Below, in pieces: positions 42,739-51,439 of a stretch of DNA of 64,000 bases. The notes under the pieces were generated by a model. It ran no database searches. It was not told the DNA's origin and saw only the letters and a list, made by a program, of their open reading frames with translations. Where the stretch lies: assembly GCA_947444305.1 (NCBI GenBank), contig CANEZP010000006.1:124001-188000 (forward strand). Reading direction: 5' to 3'. Both the position numbers and the translations under genes were made by a program. How positions within the stretch are numbered: the first letter of the stretch is position 1; every line of letters starts with the position of its first letter. The DNA comes from Pseudobdellovibrionaceae bacterium (GTDB lineage: Bacteria; Bdellovibrionota; Bdellovibrionia; Bdellovibrionales; UBA1609).

Positions 42739-42802
42739 AAGTAATTAATCGATTACTTACTTAGCTTATCGGCTGAGCTGTGAAGTAATCAAGTAATTAC
42801 TT
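42739..42802. promoter_or_regulatory. TetR-type operator palindromes
   Basis: AAGTAAT-TAATCG-ATTACTT at 42739-42758 and the perfect 12-mer AAGTAATTACTT at 42791-42802, within AAGTAATTACTTAC. The pair lies between the efflux operon start (42708) and tetR (42885), the expected site for repression of both. Confidence 0.7.
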
Positions 42803-42884
42803 ACTGGAATCTGCCGATAAGACGTTGTATGGTTGGCGAGTCCGGTGTTTTTGCGAACTTAGATTGAATAAGGAGCTTTTACTC

Positions 42885-43532
42885 ATGAAGGCGAAGTCCC
42901 AAAAAAAGAATTTCCCGGTAGCCGAGGCGACTCTTTCTAAACCAAAGAAAAGGGACCGGTCGGGCTCGGAGGCCCGCCTGCTGAAAGCCGGTGAAGAGAC
43001 ATTCGCCAAATATGGGTTCGCGGGCACGACCACCAAATTGATCGCGCAGAAAGCGAAACTGAACGAAGCCCTGATCGCCCGTTATTTCGGCGGTAAGATG
43101 GGACTGATGCTCGCCATTATCGAGGACCATATTAGCGAGAAGCACAAAGCACTCGCGTATGAACCTAAGGGCAGCCTTGAAGAAGAACTCACGTCATACA
43201 TTTTAGATAAGCTAGATATGCACTGCTCGCACGACGAATCATTTTTTCGAATCGTAATCTCGCAGGCGATGGTCGACCAAAAATTTGCGAAGAACATCCG
43301 GGCCGCGGCGCCACCTAGCCCCGACAAAAACTTAGTGGAGCGCCTCGAGAAATTAATGAAGGCGGGAAAGATGCGGCCGGGCCTAAATCTCCAAAGCTTT
43401 GTACAAGCACTCGAAATTCAGCTGCACGGCACTTTCGTTTTTGAACAGATCCTCATGGGCAGAAGTCGCGAGGAAATCAAAGTTCTCGTGTTGTACGCGC
43501 GTGATGTATTCACCTCTTTCGGGCAAAAATAG
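42885..43532 (+). CDS. TetR-family regulator of the efflux operon
   Basis: The ATG at 42885 is preceded by AAGGAG; the track start 60 bases upstream is not used. A basic N-terminal stretch precedes the HTH: GSEARLLKAGEETFAKYGFAGTTTKLIAQKAKLNEALIARYFGGKMGLM. The C-terminal domain shows SFFRIVISQAMVDQKFAKNIRAAA. It is a paralogue of the 29675 regulator and has similar operator motifs. Divergent from the TolC/RND operon, so it is its likely local repressor. Confidence 0.9.
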   Translation: MKAKSQKKNFPVAEATLSKPKKRDRSGSEARLLKAGEETFAKYGFAGTTTKLIAQKAKLNEALIARYFGGKMGLMLAIIEDHISEKHKALAYEPKGSLEEELTSYILDKLDMHCSHDESFFRIVISQAMVDQKFAKNIRAAAPPSPDKNLVERLEKLMKAGKMRPGLNLQSFVQALEIQLHGTFVFEQILMGRSREEIKVLVLYARDVFTSFGQK

Positions 43533-43595
43533 GAAGCGTCCCGTATTGGGGCGATTCTCAAGCTTGCCCGGCAAAATTCCGAAAAGCAGAGAGTC

Positions 43596-44141
43596 ATGAA
43601 GTACCTGCTTGTCTCCACCATACTTAGCGCCGCGCTTATGTTTTATATTTCCGGCGGAAGTAAGGGGTTGTCTTCTTTGGTTCCGGCCGCACCCCGCGCC
43701 CCTAATTCCGAATCGCAAACCGAAGAAGCAAAATCGGCGACGACCGACGAAGCACAACTCGGAGCGGAGTCGGGGACGGAGCCCGAACCCGAAGCGGAGC
43801 AGCTCGTTCAAATTCAGGGCAAATGGCACAAGTACCGCGCCGACAACCGTTACGTGATCGACGGTATCCCCACGTTCCACATCGCTAAGAAACGTCCGGC
43901 GATTGAAGTCCGCAAACCCGCATCCGTCGCGCTGAATACCTCGGGCACCGCGAACGGCGGCGACGGAAGTCGCGATGATAAAAATATGGAAAAGTCCCGG
44001 CGGCTGATGAAGATTGTAAGCGACAACCCGCTCCAGGTTTACACGCCCGACGGCTTCGCCTCACTTAAAACCGGTCTAGATGCGCTAAAGAATTCGAACG
44101 CCGAACGTAAGAAAGTTCTCGAAGAAATATCCCGCGAGTGA
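43596..44141 (+). CDS. Exported hypothetical protein, 181 aa
   Basis: An N-terminal hydrophobic anchor (KYLLVSTILSAALMFYISGG) is followed by an acidic Glu/Pro-rich linker (EPEPEAEQ). A small domain, IQGKWHKYRADNRYVIDGIPTFHI, and a helical C-terminus with LKTGLDALKNSNAERKKVLEEI follow. Family not recognised; probably periplasmic. Confidence 0.55.
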   Translation: MKYLLVSTILSAALMFYISGGSKGLSSLVPAAPRAPNSESQTEEAKSATTDEAQLGAESGTEPEPEAEQLVQIQGKWHKYRADNRYVIDGIPTFHIAKKRPAIEVRKPASVALNTSGTANGGDGSRDDKNMEKSRRLMKIVSDNPLQVYTPDGFASLKTGLDALKNSNAERKKVLEEISRE

Positions 44142-44274
44142 ATCGTCGTTTATTCTGGGTCACCGTCTGTGTCGATTTATTTAACAAATTTCGCGCATTA
44201 AGCACAAATAAAGGCATCCAAACCCGGCCGACGTTTTCGCTTGAGAAAGTCAGAATCCACGCCGAAAGTCTTGT

Positions 44275-45591
44275 ATGGATAAGAGACGGTTTTTTTGCAT
44301 CGTTTTGGTCACGACCTTACTGATTCCCTTTCAGAATTGTAGTCAGCCTCTTGCTTCACAACTTAAGGCTTTGTCCGAACTCGACGGCGGCGGCGGCGTC
44401 CCTGCACCTGAGCCCGAAAAGCCGTTGTCCAAAATATTTCCCATCGTAAATCTCACCACAACGGGCGCGGCGCCTATCACCTCGAAGGACGTCTACGTCA
44501 GCGGCCGCTTCGTCATTGATCCGAACGGAAGCCCCGGTGCGCTTCCATTCGACGCAACGATGAAGATCAAAGGGCGCGGCAACTCAACCTGGGATATGCC
44601 GAAAAAACCTTACAAAATAAAACTCGATTCCAAAGCTTCCGTATTGGGAATGCCCGCGGATAAGGAATGGGTTCTCCTCGCGAATTATTCCGACAAAACC
44701 TTGCTTCGCACTTACCTCGCGTTCGAAATGGGCCGGCGGCTCAACATTCCGTACGTGCCGCGCGCTCAGTTCGTGGAAGTAAATCTTAACGGTGAATTTC
44801 TAGGTAACTATCTACTGACCGAGCAAGTGAAGATTGCTCCCGATAGAGTTAACGTTACTCCCCTCGCTCCGTCCGACTTGACGGGCGATGCGGTCACCGG
44901 CGGATACCTTATTGAGTTGAATGAACGCTTAGATGAGCCCGTGTCCTGGCGTACCTCCCGCGGCGTAGCTTACACGGTAAAAGAGCCCGATCTCGTCGCC
45001 GGTCAAATCACCTGGCTAAAGAATTACGTGCAAGGATTAGAAGACAATCTTAATTCGCCCACATTTACCGACCCTCTTACGGGCTACGAAAAAGACATCA
45101 ATACGGACACGTTCATCAATTATTTTCTCGTGAATGAAGTATTCAAGAACGTCGACGCCGCGAACTTCAGCAGCATCTTTTTCTACAAGGAGCGCGGCCA
45201 GAAATTAGCGATGGGGCCGCTGTGGGACTTCGATCTCGCGGCAGGTAACGTCAATTATTCAGACGCGCAAACGCCCGAGGGTTGGTACCTCCGCACCGGC
45301 TCACCGTGGTTTAAGCGATTGTTTGAAGATCCGGTTTTTGCCGCACGGGTAAAGACTCGATGGAACGAGCTGAAAGTTTCAAAGCTAGATACATTGCTTC
45401 CGTTAATGGATAAGTATGCCGAGATGATGGAACCTTCGCAGACCCGCAACTTTACGAGGTGGCCGATCCTTGACGTCTACGTATGGCCGAATAAGGTCGT
45501 GACGGGTTCGTACCAAGGCGAAATTGATTACGCGAAAGACTTCCTCAGCAAACGCATCAAGTGGATGGATGAACAGTTCAATATACCGTAG
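44275..45591 (+). CDS. CotH-family kinase-like lipoprotein
   Basis: Lipoprotein signal ends TTLLIPFQNCSQP, the FQNC lipobox seen also at 18320. The CotH-kinase domain is clear: TMKIKGRGNSTWDMPKKPYKIKLD, EWVLLANYSDKTLLRTYLAFEMGR, FVEVNLNGEFLGNYLLTEQVKIA, GGYLIELNERLD, and the catalytic-region motif LAMGPLWDFDLAAGN. CotH proteins include spore-coat kinases and secreted or surface homologues that phosphorylate proteins. Here it is anchored in the envelope. Confidence 0.88.
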   Translation: MDKRRFFCIVLVTTLLIPFQNCSQPLASQLKALSELDGGGGVPAPEPEKPLSKIFPIVNLTTTGAAPITSKDVYVSGRFVIDPNGSPGALPFDATMKIKGRGNSTWDMPKKPYKIKLDSKASVLGMPADKEWVLLANYSDKTLLRTYLAFEMGRRLNIPYVPRAQFVEVNLNGEFLGNYLLTEQVKIAPDRVNVTPLAPSDLTGDAVTGGYLIELNERLDEPVSWRTSRGVAYTVKEPDLVAGQITWLKNYVQGLEDNLNSPTFTDPLTGYEKDINTDTFINYFLVNEVFKNVDAANFSSIFFYKERGQKLAMGPLWDFDLAAGNVNYSDAQTPEGWYLRTGSPWFKRLFEDPVFAARVKTRWNELKVSKLDTLLPLMDKYAEMMEPSQTRNFTRWPILDVYVWPNKVVTGSYQGEIDYAKDFLSKRIKWMDEQFNIP

Positions 45592-45602
45592 GTAGGCTAC
45601 GC

Positions 45603-45767
45603 CTAGGGTTCAGCAACCGGGGGGTTGGCCATGGGCACCGCTTCGGTTTGCGCGTCTTCCGGATCGATCGTGAACTGCGCTGACGGAGCCGCCTGCGCAA
45701 GGTAGATGATGACCGTTAACATTAACAGGATGAGCGGCCCCGCGATTCGAAATAGAAATTTGAGCAT
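45603..45767 (-). CDS. Small single-pass membrane protein, 54 aa
   Basis: Missed by the ORF track because of its length. ATG at 45767 follows GGAGACGA. The sequence starts with a basic N-terminus and one membrane helix (LFRIAGPLILLMLTVIIYLAQA), then an acidic Pro-rich tail (TIDPEDAQTEAVPMANPP). Downstream end overlaps a small TAGGC-TAC-GCCTA stem shared with the converging CotH gene. It is a typical small inner-membrane protein; its function is unknown. Confidence 0.65.
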   Translation of the reverse strand: MLKFLFRIAGPLILLMLTVIIYLAQAAPSAQFTIDPEDAQTEAVPMANPPVAEP

Positions 45768-45877
45768 GTTCGTCTCCGGCTACGATAAGCGTATCGTAGG
45801 CAAAGCAACAACCACGCCCGCTCAAAAAGGATAACGTCGCCCTAGCCGAAGCGAACCGAAAAATATTTCCTGGTTGA

Positions 45878-46300
45878 TCAGCCCCTAGGCCGGCAGCTGA
45901 AATCAACGATCACTTCGTAGTCTTTGCCGGAGGTCGCCACGTAACCGACCGTGCCCGCAGTGCCCAAGAGCCCGCCCAGCGCGCGCGATTGGTCGGGGAC
46001 CATACCTACGCCTCCCACCATCATCGCCGCGGTTGAACCACGCCGGATCATGTTGCGCGTGGATTCGTCCATATCGCCGGTATATTTCGTGGCGTTGCTT
46101 GCGAACACGGCTTCGCTTCCCTTTTCCTTACAGTACTTTTGCGCCGCTTCGACCGCCGCTTCCTCGGCGTCTTCCCGGTTGATATCGCGCACGAGGGCGC
46201 GGTTCATTTTCTCGCCGGGCATCATCCGCACGCTGGCGGTCGAGCAACCGAAGGCGACAAAAGACATAGCAATTCCACTCAAGACAATACGCTTGTTCAT
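45878..46300 (-). CDS. Lipoprotein, 140 aa
   Basis: Signal MNKRIVLSGIAMSFVAFGC with lipobox FGC. The mature domain has AAVEAAQKYCKEKGSEAVFAS and a central hydrophobic, Gly-rich AAMMVGGVGMVPDQSRALGGLLGTAGTVGY, resembling glycine-zipper segments, and ends VIVDFSCRPRG. Two Cys may pair. Family not recognised. Confidence 0.65.
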   Translation of the reverse strand: MNKRIVLSGIAMSFVAFGCSTASVRMMPGEKMNRALVRDINREDAEEAAVEAAQKYCKEKGSEAVFASNATKYTGDMDESTRNMIRRGSTAAMMVGGVGMVPDQSRALGGLLGTAGTVGYVATSGKDYEVIVDFSCRPRG

Positions 46301-46326
46301 AAAAATTCCTTTTCAATCTTTAATTG

Positions 46327-46986
46327 TTAAAAAAGCCAGGCCGCGCTTAAGCCTAATTGACTGTACTCCGAATCGGACGCGATCTTCCCGTAGCCGACCA
46401 AGCCGAATTGTTTGGCTAGTTGGAAGGTAGCTCCAACACCCACGAACGGTAGTGCTTTCGAAGATTTCGAAGACGAGGTAACGTCGTTACTGCCCGAGGC
46501 CGAGAATGTGCTTACTTTCTCTTCGCGGGTTTGGCTCAAAAGCATCAACCCGCCGGTGAGGCTAAGGCGGATAGGTAAATTATTTTCATTTAACGTGACC
46601 GGTGTAAAGACGGCCGCCACGGAACCTCCGAAAGAAGATATCTTCGTTTCTTTGTCTTCCGTACCGCTTGCCGAAAAAGATGAACTTGAGTTTTTGTCGT
46701 CTTCGCCCTGTAAGCTCAACAGATGAACCTGCAATCCGAACTTGCGCGAGATATTGAATTGTCCGCCCAGCGAAAGGCCGGTGCCCGAACTTGCGGGCAT
46801 AACGACCAAGCCAAGGTGAGCTTCAAACTTCGAAAATTCTTCGGTCTTATCGGGCAGAACGACGCCCTTTGGTTCAACCGAACCGGGCTTAGCCTCTTTC
46901 TTGAAAACGAAGTTGTAAGTGTCGCTTGATTCCTCGGCGCCGGCCGGGAGTGCAAACATTAACGTTAAAATCATCAGTAGCCGCAT
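46327..46986 (-). CDS. Outer-membrane beta-barrel protein, 219 aa
   Basis: Signal MRLLMILTLMFALPAGA. The mature part has alternating strands (EAHLGLVVMPASSGTGLSLGGQFNIS, SFGGSVAAVFTPVTLN, LPFVGVGATFQLAKQFGLVGYGKI) and ends LGLSAAWLF with a terminal Phe, the barrel-insertion signature. Function not known. Confidence 0.7.
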   Translation of the reverse strand: MRLLMILTLMFALPAGAEESSDTYNFVFKKEAKPGSVEPKGVVLPDKTEEFSKFEAHLGLVVMPASSGTGLSLGGQFNISRKFGLQVHLLSLQGEDDKNSSSSFSASGTEDKETKISSFGGSVAAVFTPVTLNENNLPIRLSLTGGLMLLSQTREEKVSTFSASGSNDVTSSSKSSKALPFVGVGATFQLAKQFGLVGYGKIASDSEYSQLGLSAAWLF

Positions 46987-47104
46987 GGGGCCTCCTTAGT
47001 TATGAAACCTTCATTATCCAAAGTCCGCGCCACGATGCTTTGCTTGAAACTATTAAGGAAAATCCGGTCGGGCCGTGCCGGGCATGACATGAACGTCATA
47101 GCCC

Positions 47105-48859
47105 CTACGTCAGACCTTTCCCATTATCTTCGAGATACCTAAACAGCGTTCGCGGGGTCACTCCGAGAAGATGCGCGGCTTTGGTGCGATTGCCACCGGT
47201 ACGCTCTAATGCCCGATTGATCTTTTCCATAACAAACGACTGTTTTGCTTTTTCTAAGTTTTCGGCACCGAGCCATTCGAAGCCGGGCTGTACGCTCACC
47301 GGCGCTTGCATCTCGGATTCTTGCCCTAGCAAGAAATGCTTTAACTGTATTTCGGATGCGGAACTTAAAACGACCGCGCGCTTGATCACGCTTTTCAGTT
47401 CACGCGCGTTTCCGCGCCAGGGTTGAGCCATGAGCCACCGGCGGGCATCGTCCGCCAACGTTTTGTGCGGAGCTATTTCGTTCAACCAATTGGAAGCGAT
47501 CAACAAAATATCCGCCGGGCGTTCACGCAGCGGAGGGATCCACAAAGTCATCTCGGCAAGACGATAGTAAAGATCGTCACGGAATTGTTTTTCGGCAACC
47601 AACTCTTTTAGCGGTTTGTGCGTCGCCGTTAATATCCGGACGTTCACTTGCACCGCGCGATTAGAGCCCACGGGTTCAACCATTTTATCATTGAGCACTC
47701 TTAATAGTTTCGGTTGTAACGCCGGCGGCAGGTCGCCGATTTCGTCCAAGAATAATGTTCCGCCGTGGGCCGCCTGGATCTTTCCGACTTGATCGCTGTA
47801 GGCATGGGTGAAGGAACCTTTTTTGTGACCGAACAACAAACTTTCGAGCAGTTCGCCGGGGATCGCGCCGCAATTTACGGCGACGAAAGGTCCTGAAGCA
47901 CGATCGCTTTTGTCGTGTAGCCAACGCGCCATTACCTCTTTACCCGAACCGGTCTCACCCTGTACGAGAATCGATAGATCGGAATCGGCAACTTGCCGGG
48001 CAAGATCGCAAGTCTGCTTTAAATTCTTACTTTGTGTCTGAAACGGAGAATCTTCGCGGCGCGCGCGCAGCTGGTTAATCTCGCGTTTCAATGAAAGTTC
48101 GCGCAACCGCAAATTGCTCAGCATGCCCGCGAGGTTCACCAACGTGTTGATGCGCGCGGCGTCCGCGCCGTTTAGCCCGGCGTGCGGCCGACGGCTTCCG
48201 GTCACCAAAACTCCGAGGACATTCCCCTGCATAATCAATGGCCAGCTAAAGACCGACAGAAAGCCGGTGCTCACTAGGCTTTGGCTAGAATTGTAAGTGC
48301 TGCCGATCACGTTGTTCACGAACGTCGGCTTTTTGCTTTTTACACAATCTTGAATCAGATTTTCGCTGATCCACGATCGGTCGGTCGTTACGTTGTGGCC
48401 GAGTATCACTTCGAGCTCATTAGAAATATTATGACTAATAATCAGACCTTTTTCGTGCTGCGCGATTTTCATGATGCCGGTAAGCAATTGTGCCAAGGGT
48501 TTTTCGGAATCTTGCGCGCCGGCCATTTGCGCCAGAACTTCCTGGATGACGTCGCCGTCTGAACTCAACTCGGTTGCGCTTTTCGGTATCAACGCGATGG
48601 TTAAGTCGTCCACTTGGTAGGATTCATTAATCTTCAGAACCTGTGGTTGTCGCTTCGAACCTCGCAAAGGATGAATGGCCAGGCCCCCCGCCTGCTTGGC
48701 TAAAATAAGATAGTCACCATCGTGCTTAAGCTGATCGAGCACGATCCCCCCGCCACCGGGCCCGCCCACCGGGGTCAACCCGTTCGTCGCGACGCTTGCC
48801 ACCGCGCCACCCGAGATCGCAAGTATTTCGAAATCCATTCTTGCGCTTGGAGTTTTCAC
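47105..48859 (-). CDS. Sigma54-type AAA+ regulator with altered GAFTGA loop
   Basis: GTG start with GGAGG upstream. It overlaps the kinase gene by 4 bp (GTGA), so the two are translationally coupled. The N-terminal ~95 residues resemble an FHA-type fold. A GAF-like region spans ~110-255. The AAA+ core has Walker A GETGSGKE at 301-308, Walker B GGTLFLDEIGDLP, and the sensor/second-region-of-homology segments YYRLAEMTLWIPPLRERPAD. The sigma54-contact loop reads GSFTHA (348-353) instead of GAFTGA. A Fis-type HTH (RTGGNRTKAAHLLGVTPRTLFRYLEDN) ends it. Likely phosphorylation-responsive output for the adjoining kinase. Confidence 0.88.
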   Translation of the reverse strand: MKTPSARMDFEILAISGGAVASVATNGLTPVGGPGGGGIVLDQLKHDGDYLILAKQAGGLAIHPLRGSKRQPQVLKINESYQVDDLTIALIPKSATELSSDGDVIQEVLAQMAGAQDSEKPLAQLLTGIMKIAQHEKGLIISHNISNELEVILGHNVTTDRSWISENLIQDCVKSKKPTFVNNVIGSTYNSSQSLVSTGFLSVFSWPLIMQGNVLGVLVTGSRRPHAGLNGADAARINTLVNLAGMLSNLRLRELSLKREINQLRARREDSPFQTQSKNLKQTCDLARQVADSDLSILVQGETGSGKEVMARWLHDKSDRASGPFVAVNCGAIPGELLESLLFGHKKGSFTHAYSDQVGKIQAAHGGTLFLDEIGDLPPALQPKLLRVLNDKMVEPVGSNRAVQVNVRILTATHKPLKELVAEKQFRDDLYYRLAEMTLWIPPLRERPADILLIASNWLNEIAPHKTLADDARRWLMAQPWRGNARELKSVIKRAVVLSSASEIQLKHFLLGQESEMQAPVSVQPGFEWLGAENLEKAKQSFVMEKINRALERTGGNRTKAAHLLGVTPRTLFRYLEDNGKGLT

Positions 48860-50364
48860 GGGGCCTCCGTCTTGGCGTTGACGATCGTGATTTTCGCGGG
48901 TTTTACGGTGATGATCTGTTCGATCGCCTGATAACCCGGCTTCTCTAAAACCAAAGTGTAACGACCGGGGCGGATTTTGTAGTTCGCTAATTGCGAGCTT
49001 GAAATGCGGCGGCCGTCGACGAATGCGCTTACACCTTCATCGATCAGTAAGCGAAGTGTTCCCACGGACGGTCTGGGCGATAGCTTGGCGGAAATTGCCA
49101 CCGGTTTTTCTACATCAAGCGCCGGGGGATTCGCCATCATAACCGCTTCCGTGCGCGAGTCGTCTTCACTCGCTGAATTCACGGGAGTACTCGATTCAAC
49201 GGGCACACCCGCTTTATAATGATTCATCAAAGCGACGGACGCCCAGATTCCCAAGACGAGCCCGACGAGCGTTAGCAAGAACCGAACTTTGACTTTGGAG
49301 GCCCCGGTTTTTTTAGCCCCCGTGATCTCCGACATCATAGTCTCGAGAGCCGGATCATCCGGGAACAACGCGTGGAACTGATTCACCTTCGCTAGAAGAA
49401 TCGCCCGTTCGGTTCCGCGCGCTAACTCGACCCGGATATCGTTCTTCAAGATAGAATGCTTTAAAGACAGCGCCGCCGAAAAAAGCTCGGGGTCTCCGGT
49501 TCGCATCCACTCCTTCACGCGCATAAGCTGCCCGGACATTTGCAGGAAGTCCATGAGACCGGCCTCAACTAACCAAATTGAGTTGGGGCGATCATTGCGG
49601 TCGAGCCGTAAGCAGTCTTCGATCAGCCGCGCGATTTTTAAAGGGACGCGCGGATTGATCTGGACGATCGGCGCAAACCGAGCGGCCAGCAAATCATTCA
49701 TCAAGATCTGACCGCTATCGTCCATGAATGGATGCTTCCCACACAACAACTCGTAAGCAACGACACCGAACGAAAAGATGTCCGAAGCATACGTTGCGGG
49801 CTGGCCATCGATCGTCTCGGGCGCCATGTACGCGAGCGATCCAACGATCGATCCGGTTTGCGTAAGCTGCCGGCGGAAAAACTCGGAGCGCGCCAAACCA
49901 AAATCGGTAAGTTTGGCCACGCCCTCCGGTGAGACCAGGATGTTGTCGGGCTTCAAATCCCGATGCAAAATCTGTTGTTCATGAACGGCACCGAGAGCGC
50001 GCGCGACTTGCGCTAGAATGTAAAGATGAGGCTCAATCCACACGGGTTCATTTTGCGTGGTCCACGCTTTTAGCGTTCGCCCTTCGACCAACTCCAATTC
50101 GAGGAAAAACTGCGAACCGGTCGACCAAGGCCGAATCAACTGCACGATATTAGGGTGCTTCAAAAGCGCGAGCGCTTCGGCCTCCCGCTGCAAACGCTCA
50201 TTGAACGCGAGGTCATTGACCAGGGCCGGATGAAACACTTTGAGCGCGACGACGCGGGCATCGTCGGTGTTGACCGCTTCGTATACCGTCGCCGAAGCGC
50301 CCGTGGCGATTTGGCTCTTGAGTACGAAAGGCCCGGCTATTTGTGGCAACTGATCCGAGGGCAT
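48856..50364 (-). CDS. Ser/Thr protein kinase with PEGA C-terminus
   Basis: A Hanks-type kinase: GASATVYEA Gly-rich loop, VAL Lys42 (VVALKVF), catalytic HRDLKPDN (Asp136), DFG in KLTDFGLAR and APE in AYMAPE. A membrane helix (FLLTLVGLVLGIWASVALM) separates the cytosolic kinase from a C-terminal PEGA-like domain (LRLLIDEGVSAFVDGRRI... YTLVLEKPGYQ). Its 3' end overlaps the downstream regulator. It most likely phosphorylates that regulator's FHA-like or other domain in response to an envelope signal. Confidence 0.92.
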   Translation of the reverse strand: MPSDQLPQIAGPFVLKSQIATGASATVYEAVNTDDARVVALKVFHPALVNDLAFNERLQREAEALALLKHPNIVQLIRPWSTGSQFFLELELVEGRTLKAWTTQNEPVWIEPHLYILAQVARALGAVHEQQILHRDLKPDNILVSPEGVAKLTDFGLARSEFFRRQLTQTGSIVGSLAYMAPETIDGQPATYASDIFSFGVVAYELLCGKHPFMDDSGQILMNDLLAARFAPIVQINPRVPLKIARLIEDCLRLDRNDRPNSIWLVEAGLMDFLQMSGQLMRVKEWMRTGDPELFSAALSLKHSILKNDIRVELARGTERAILLAKVNQFHALFPDDPALETMMSEITGAKKTGASKVKVRFLLTLVGLVLGIWASVALMNHYKAGVPVESSTPVNSASEDDSRTEAVMMANPPALDVEKPVAISAKLSPRPSVGTLRLLIDEGVSAFVDGRRISSSQLANYKIRPGRYTLVLEKPGYQAIEQIITVKPAKITIVNAKTEAP

Positions 50365-50493
50365 GAGCGTCCTTAGCTATGACAGAAGTGTCTTAGCTAA
50401 AGCAACAAGCAAGCCCGTCTAAACGGCTTTGGATGGTTTTGGGCGATGACGTATGAAAATAAATTCCCGATCGCCTAAGCCACGATGACCGAA

Positions 50494-51225
50494 CTAAGCT
50501 TTCCCGGCTTCGCGCTCTGAGATGGCTTTAAGCTCAGTTTCCATGAAGGAAGAAACCGCCGTATGGCGCCGGCGAATATTTTTGATCACTTTTTTGGCGT
50601 CCTCCAATTGATTCGCGCCGACCAGGTATTTTACGTAGTTCTGGACGACCGTGATTTGAACCACATCCGGTTTGGCCGAGAGTACGTAATCAAAATGTTT
50701 TACCGCCTCGGCGATCTGGCCGGTTTCACCTAATGCTTTTGCGTAAAGGTAATTCACTTCTATGTCGCCGCCACCGGCGGCAAAGAACTGGCGGAAGCTA
50801 TCGGCGGCCTCTTTGAATTTGCGTTGCTGCAACTGGAATTTACCGAGGCGCGCGAGCTGCTTAGAATCACCGCGCGCGAGTTCTGCGTACAACTTTTCGG
50901 TGCAATCGAACTTTTTAAGCTCCAAGCACACGGCGGCCATCTTTTCTACGGCCGCGGGCGAATTGCCTCCGATGAGTTCACCGGCTTTGAAGCCGATCAC
51001 TTGTAGGCTCGCGCCGCCCCACGAAGCGATATGCACGAAGCCCGCGATCATCAACACCGCGCTCGCGATCGTCGTGACGAGGAACACTTTCTCCAAGCGT
51101 GCCTCACTGGCTTTCTGGGTGGGAGATAAAACGCAACCGCACGAATTGCAGACGACGGGCGCGCCGAGCAACCGGCTATTGTGAATTTCTTGAAGGCAGC
51201 GTGGGCAATTTGAGTGTCCGGTCAT
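50494..51225 (-). CDS. Zinc-ribbon, membrane-anchored TPR protein
   Basis: The ATG at 51225 follows AGGGGGA; the longer track start is not supported. CPRCLQE and CNSCGCV form an N-terminal zinc ribbon. A membrane helix (FLVTTIASAVLMIAGFVHIASW) comes next, and then TPR-like helices: KLYAELARGDSKQLARLGKFQL and YLYAKALGETGQIAEAVKHFDYVL. It lies upstream of the kinase gene in the same orientation, 129 bp apart, so it may belong to the same signalling locus. Partners unknown. Confidence 0.72.
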   Translation of the reverse strand: MTGHSNCPRCLQEIHNSRLLGAPVVCNSCGCVLSPTQKASEARLEKVFLVTTIASAVLMIAGFVHIASWGGASLQVIGFKAGELIGGNSPAAVEKMAAVCLELKKFDCTEKLYAELARGDSKQLARLGKFQLQQRKFKEAADSFRQFFAAGGGDIEVNYLYAKALGETGQIAEAVKHFDYVLSAKPDVVQITVVQNYVKYLVGANQLEDAKKVIKNIRRRHTAVSSFMETELKAISEREAGKA

Positions 51226-51439
51226 CGTGGTCCCCCTGGGATGTAGATAAGCAAACGCCCCGCCAGCTAGGCTCGAATACACGGCGGCCTTCCCGGCTAC
51301 ATCTTCGACCCTGCCTTTAATTTCGACGCCTCAAAATAGAACAGCTAAGTGAAAGCGAAGTGCGACGCCGGACTGAAATATTTCCCGCTTCATGAAATGC
51401 GATTGAAGGCTTTCACGAAGGCCGATACTTCTCATCGCA

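Noticed and set aside
44138-44323. 61-residue ORF before the CotH-like gene
   Set aside because: It overlaps the CotH gene start in another frame and has no SD or family feature.
45610-45906. 98-residue minus ORF
   Set aside because: It overlaps a shorter minus-strand frame with a good SD and a membrane helix (45603-45767), which is the better gene.
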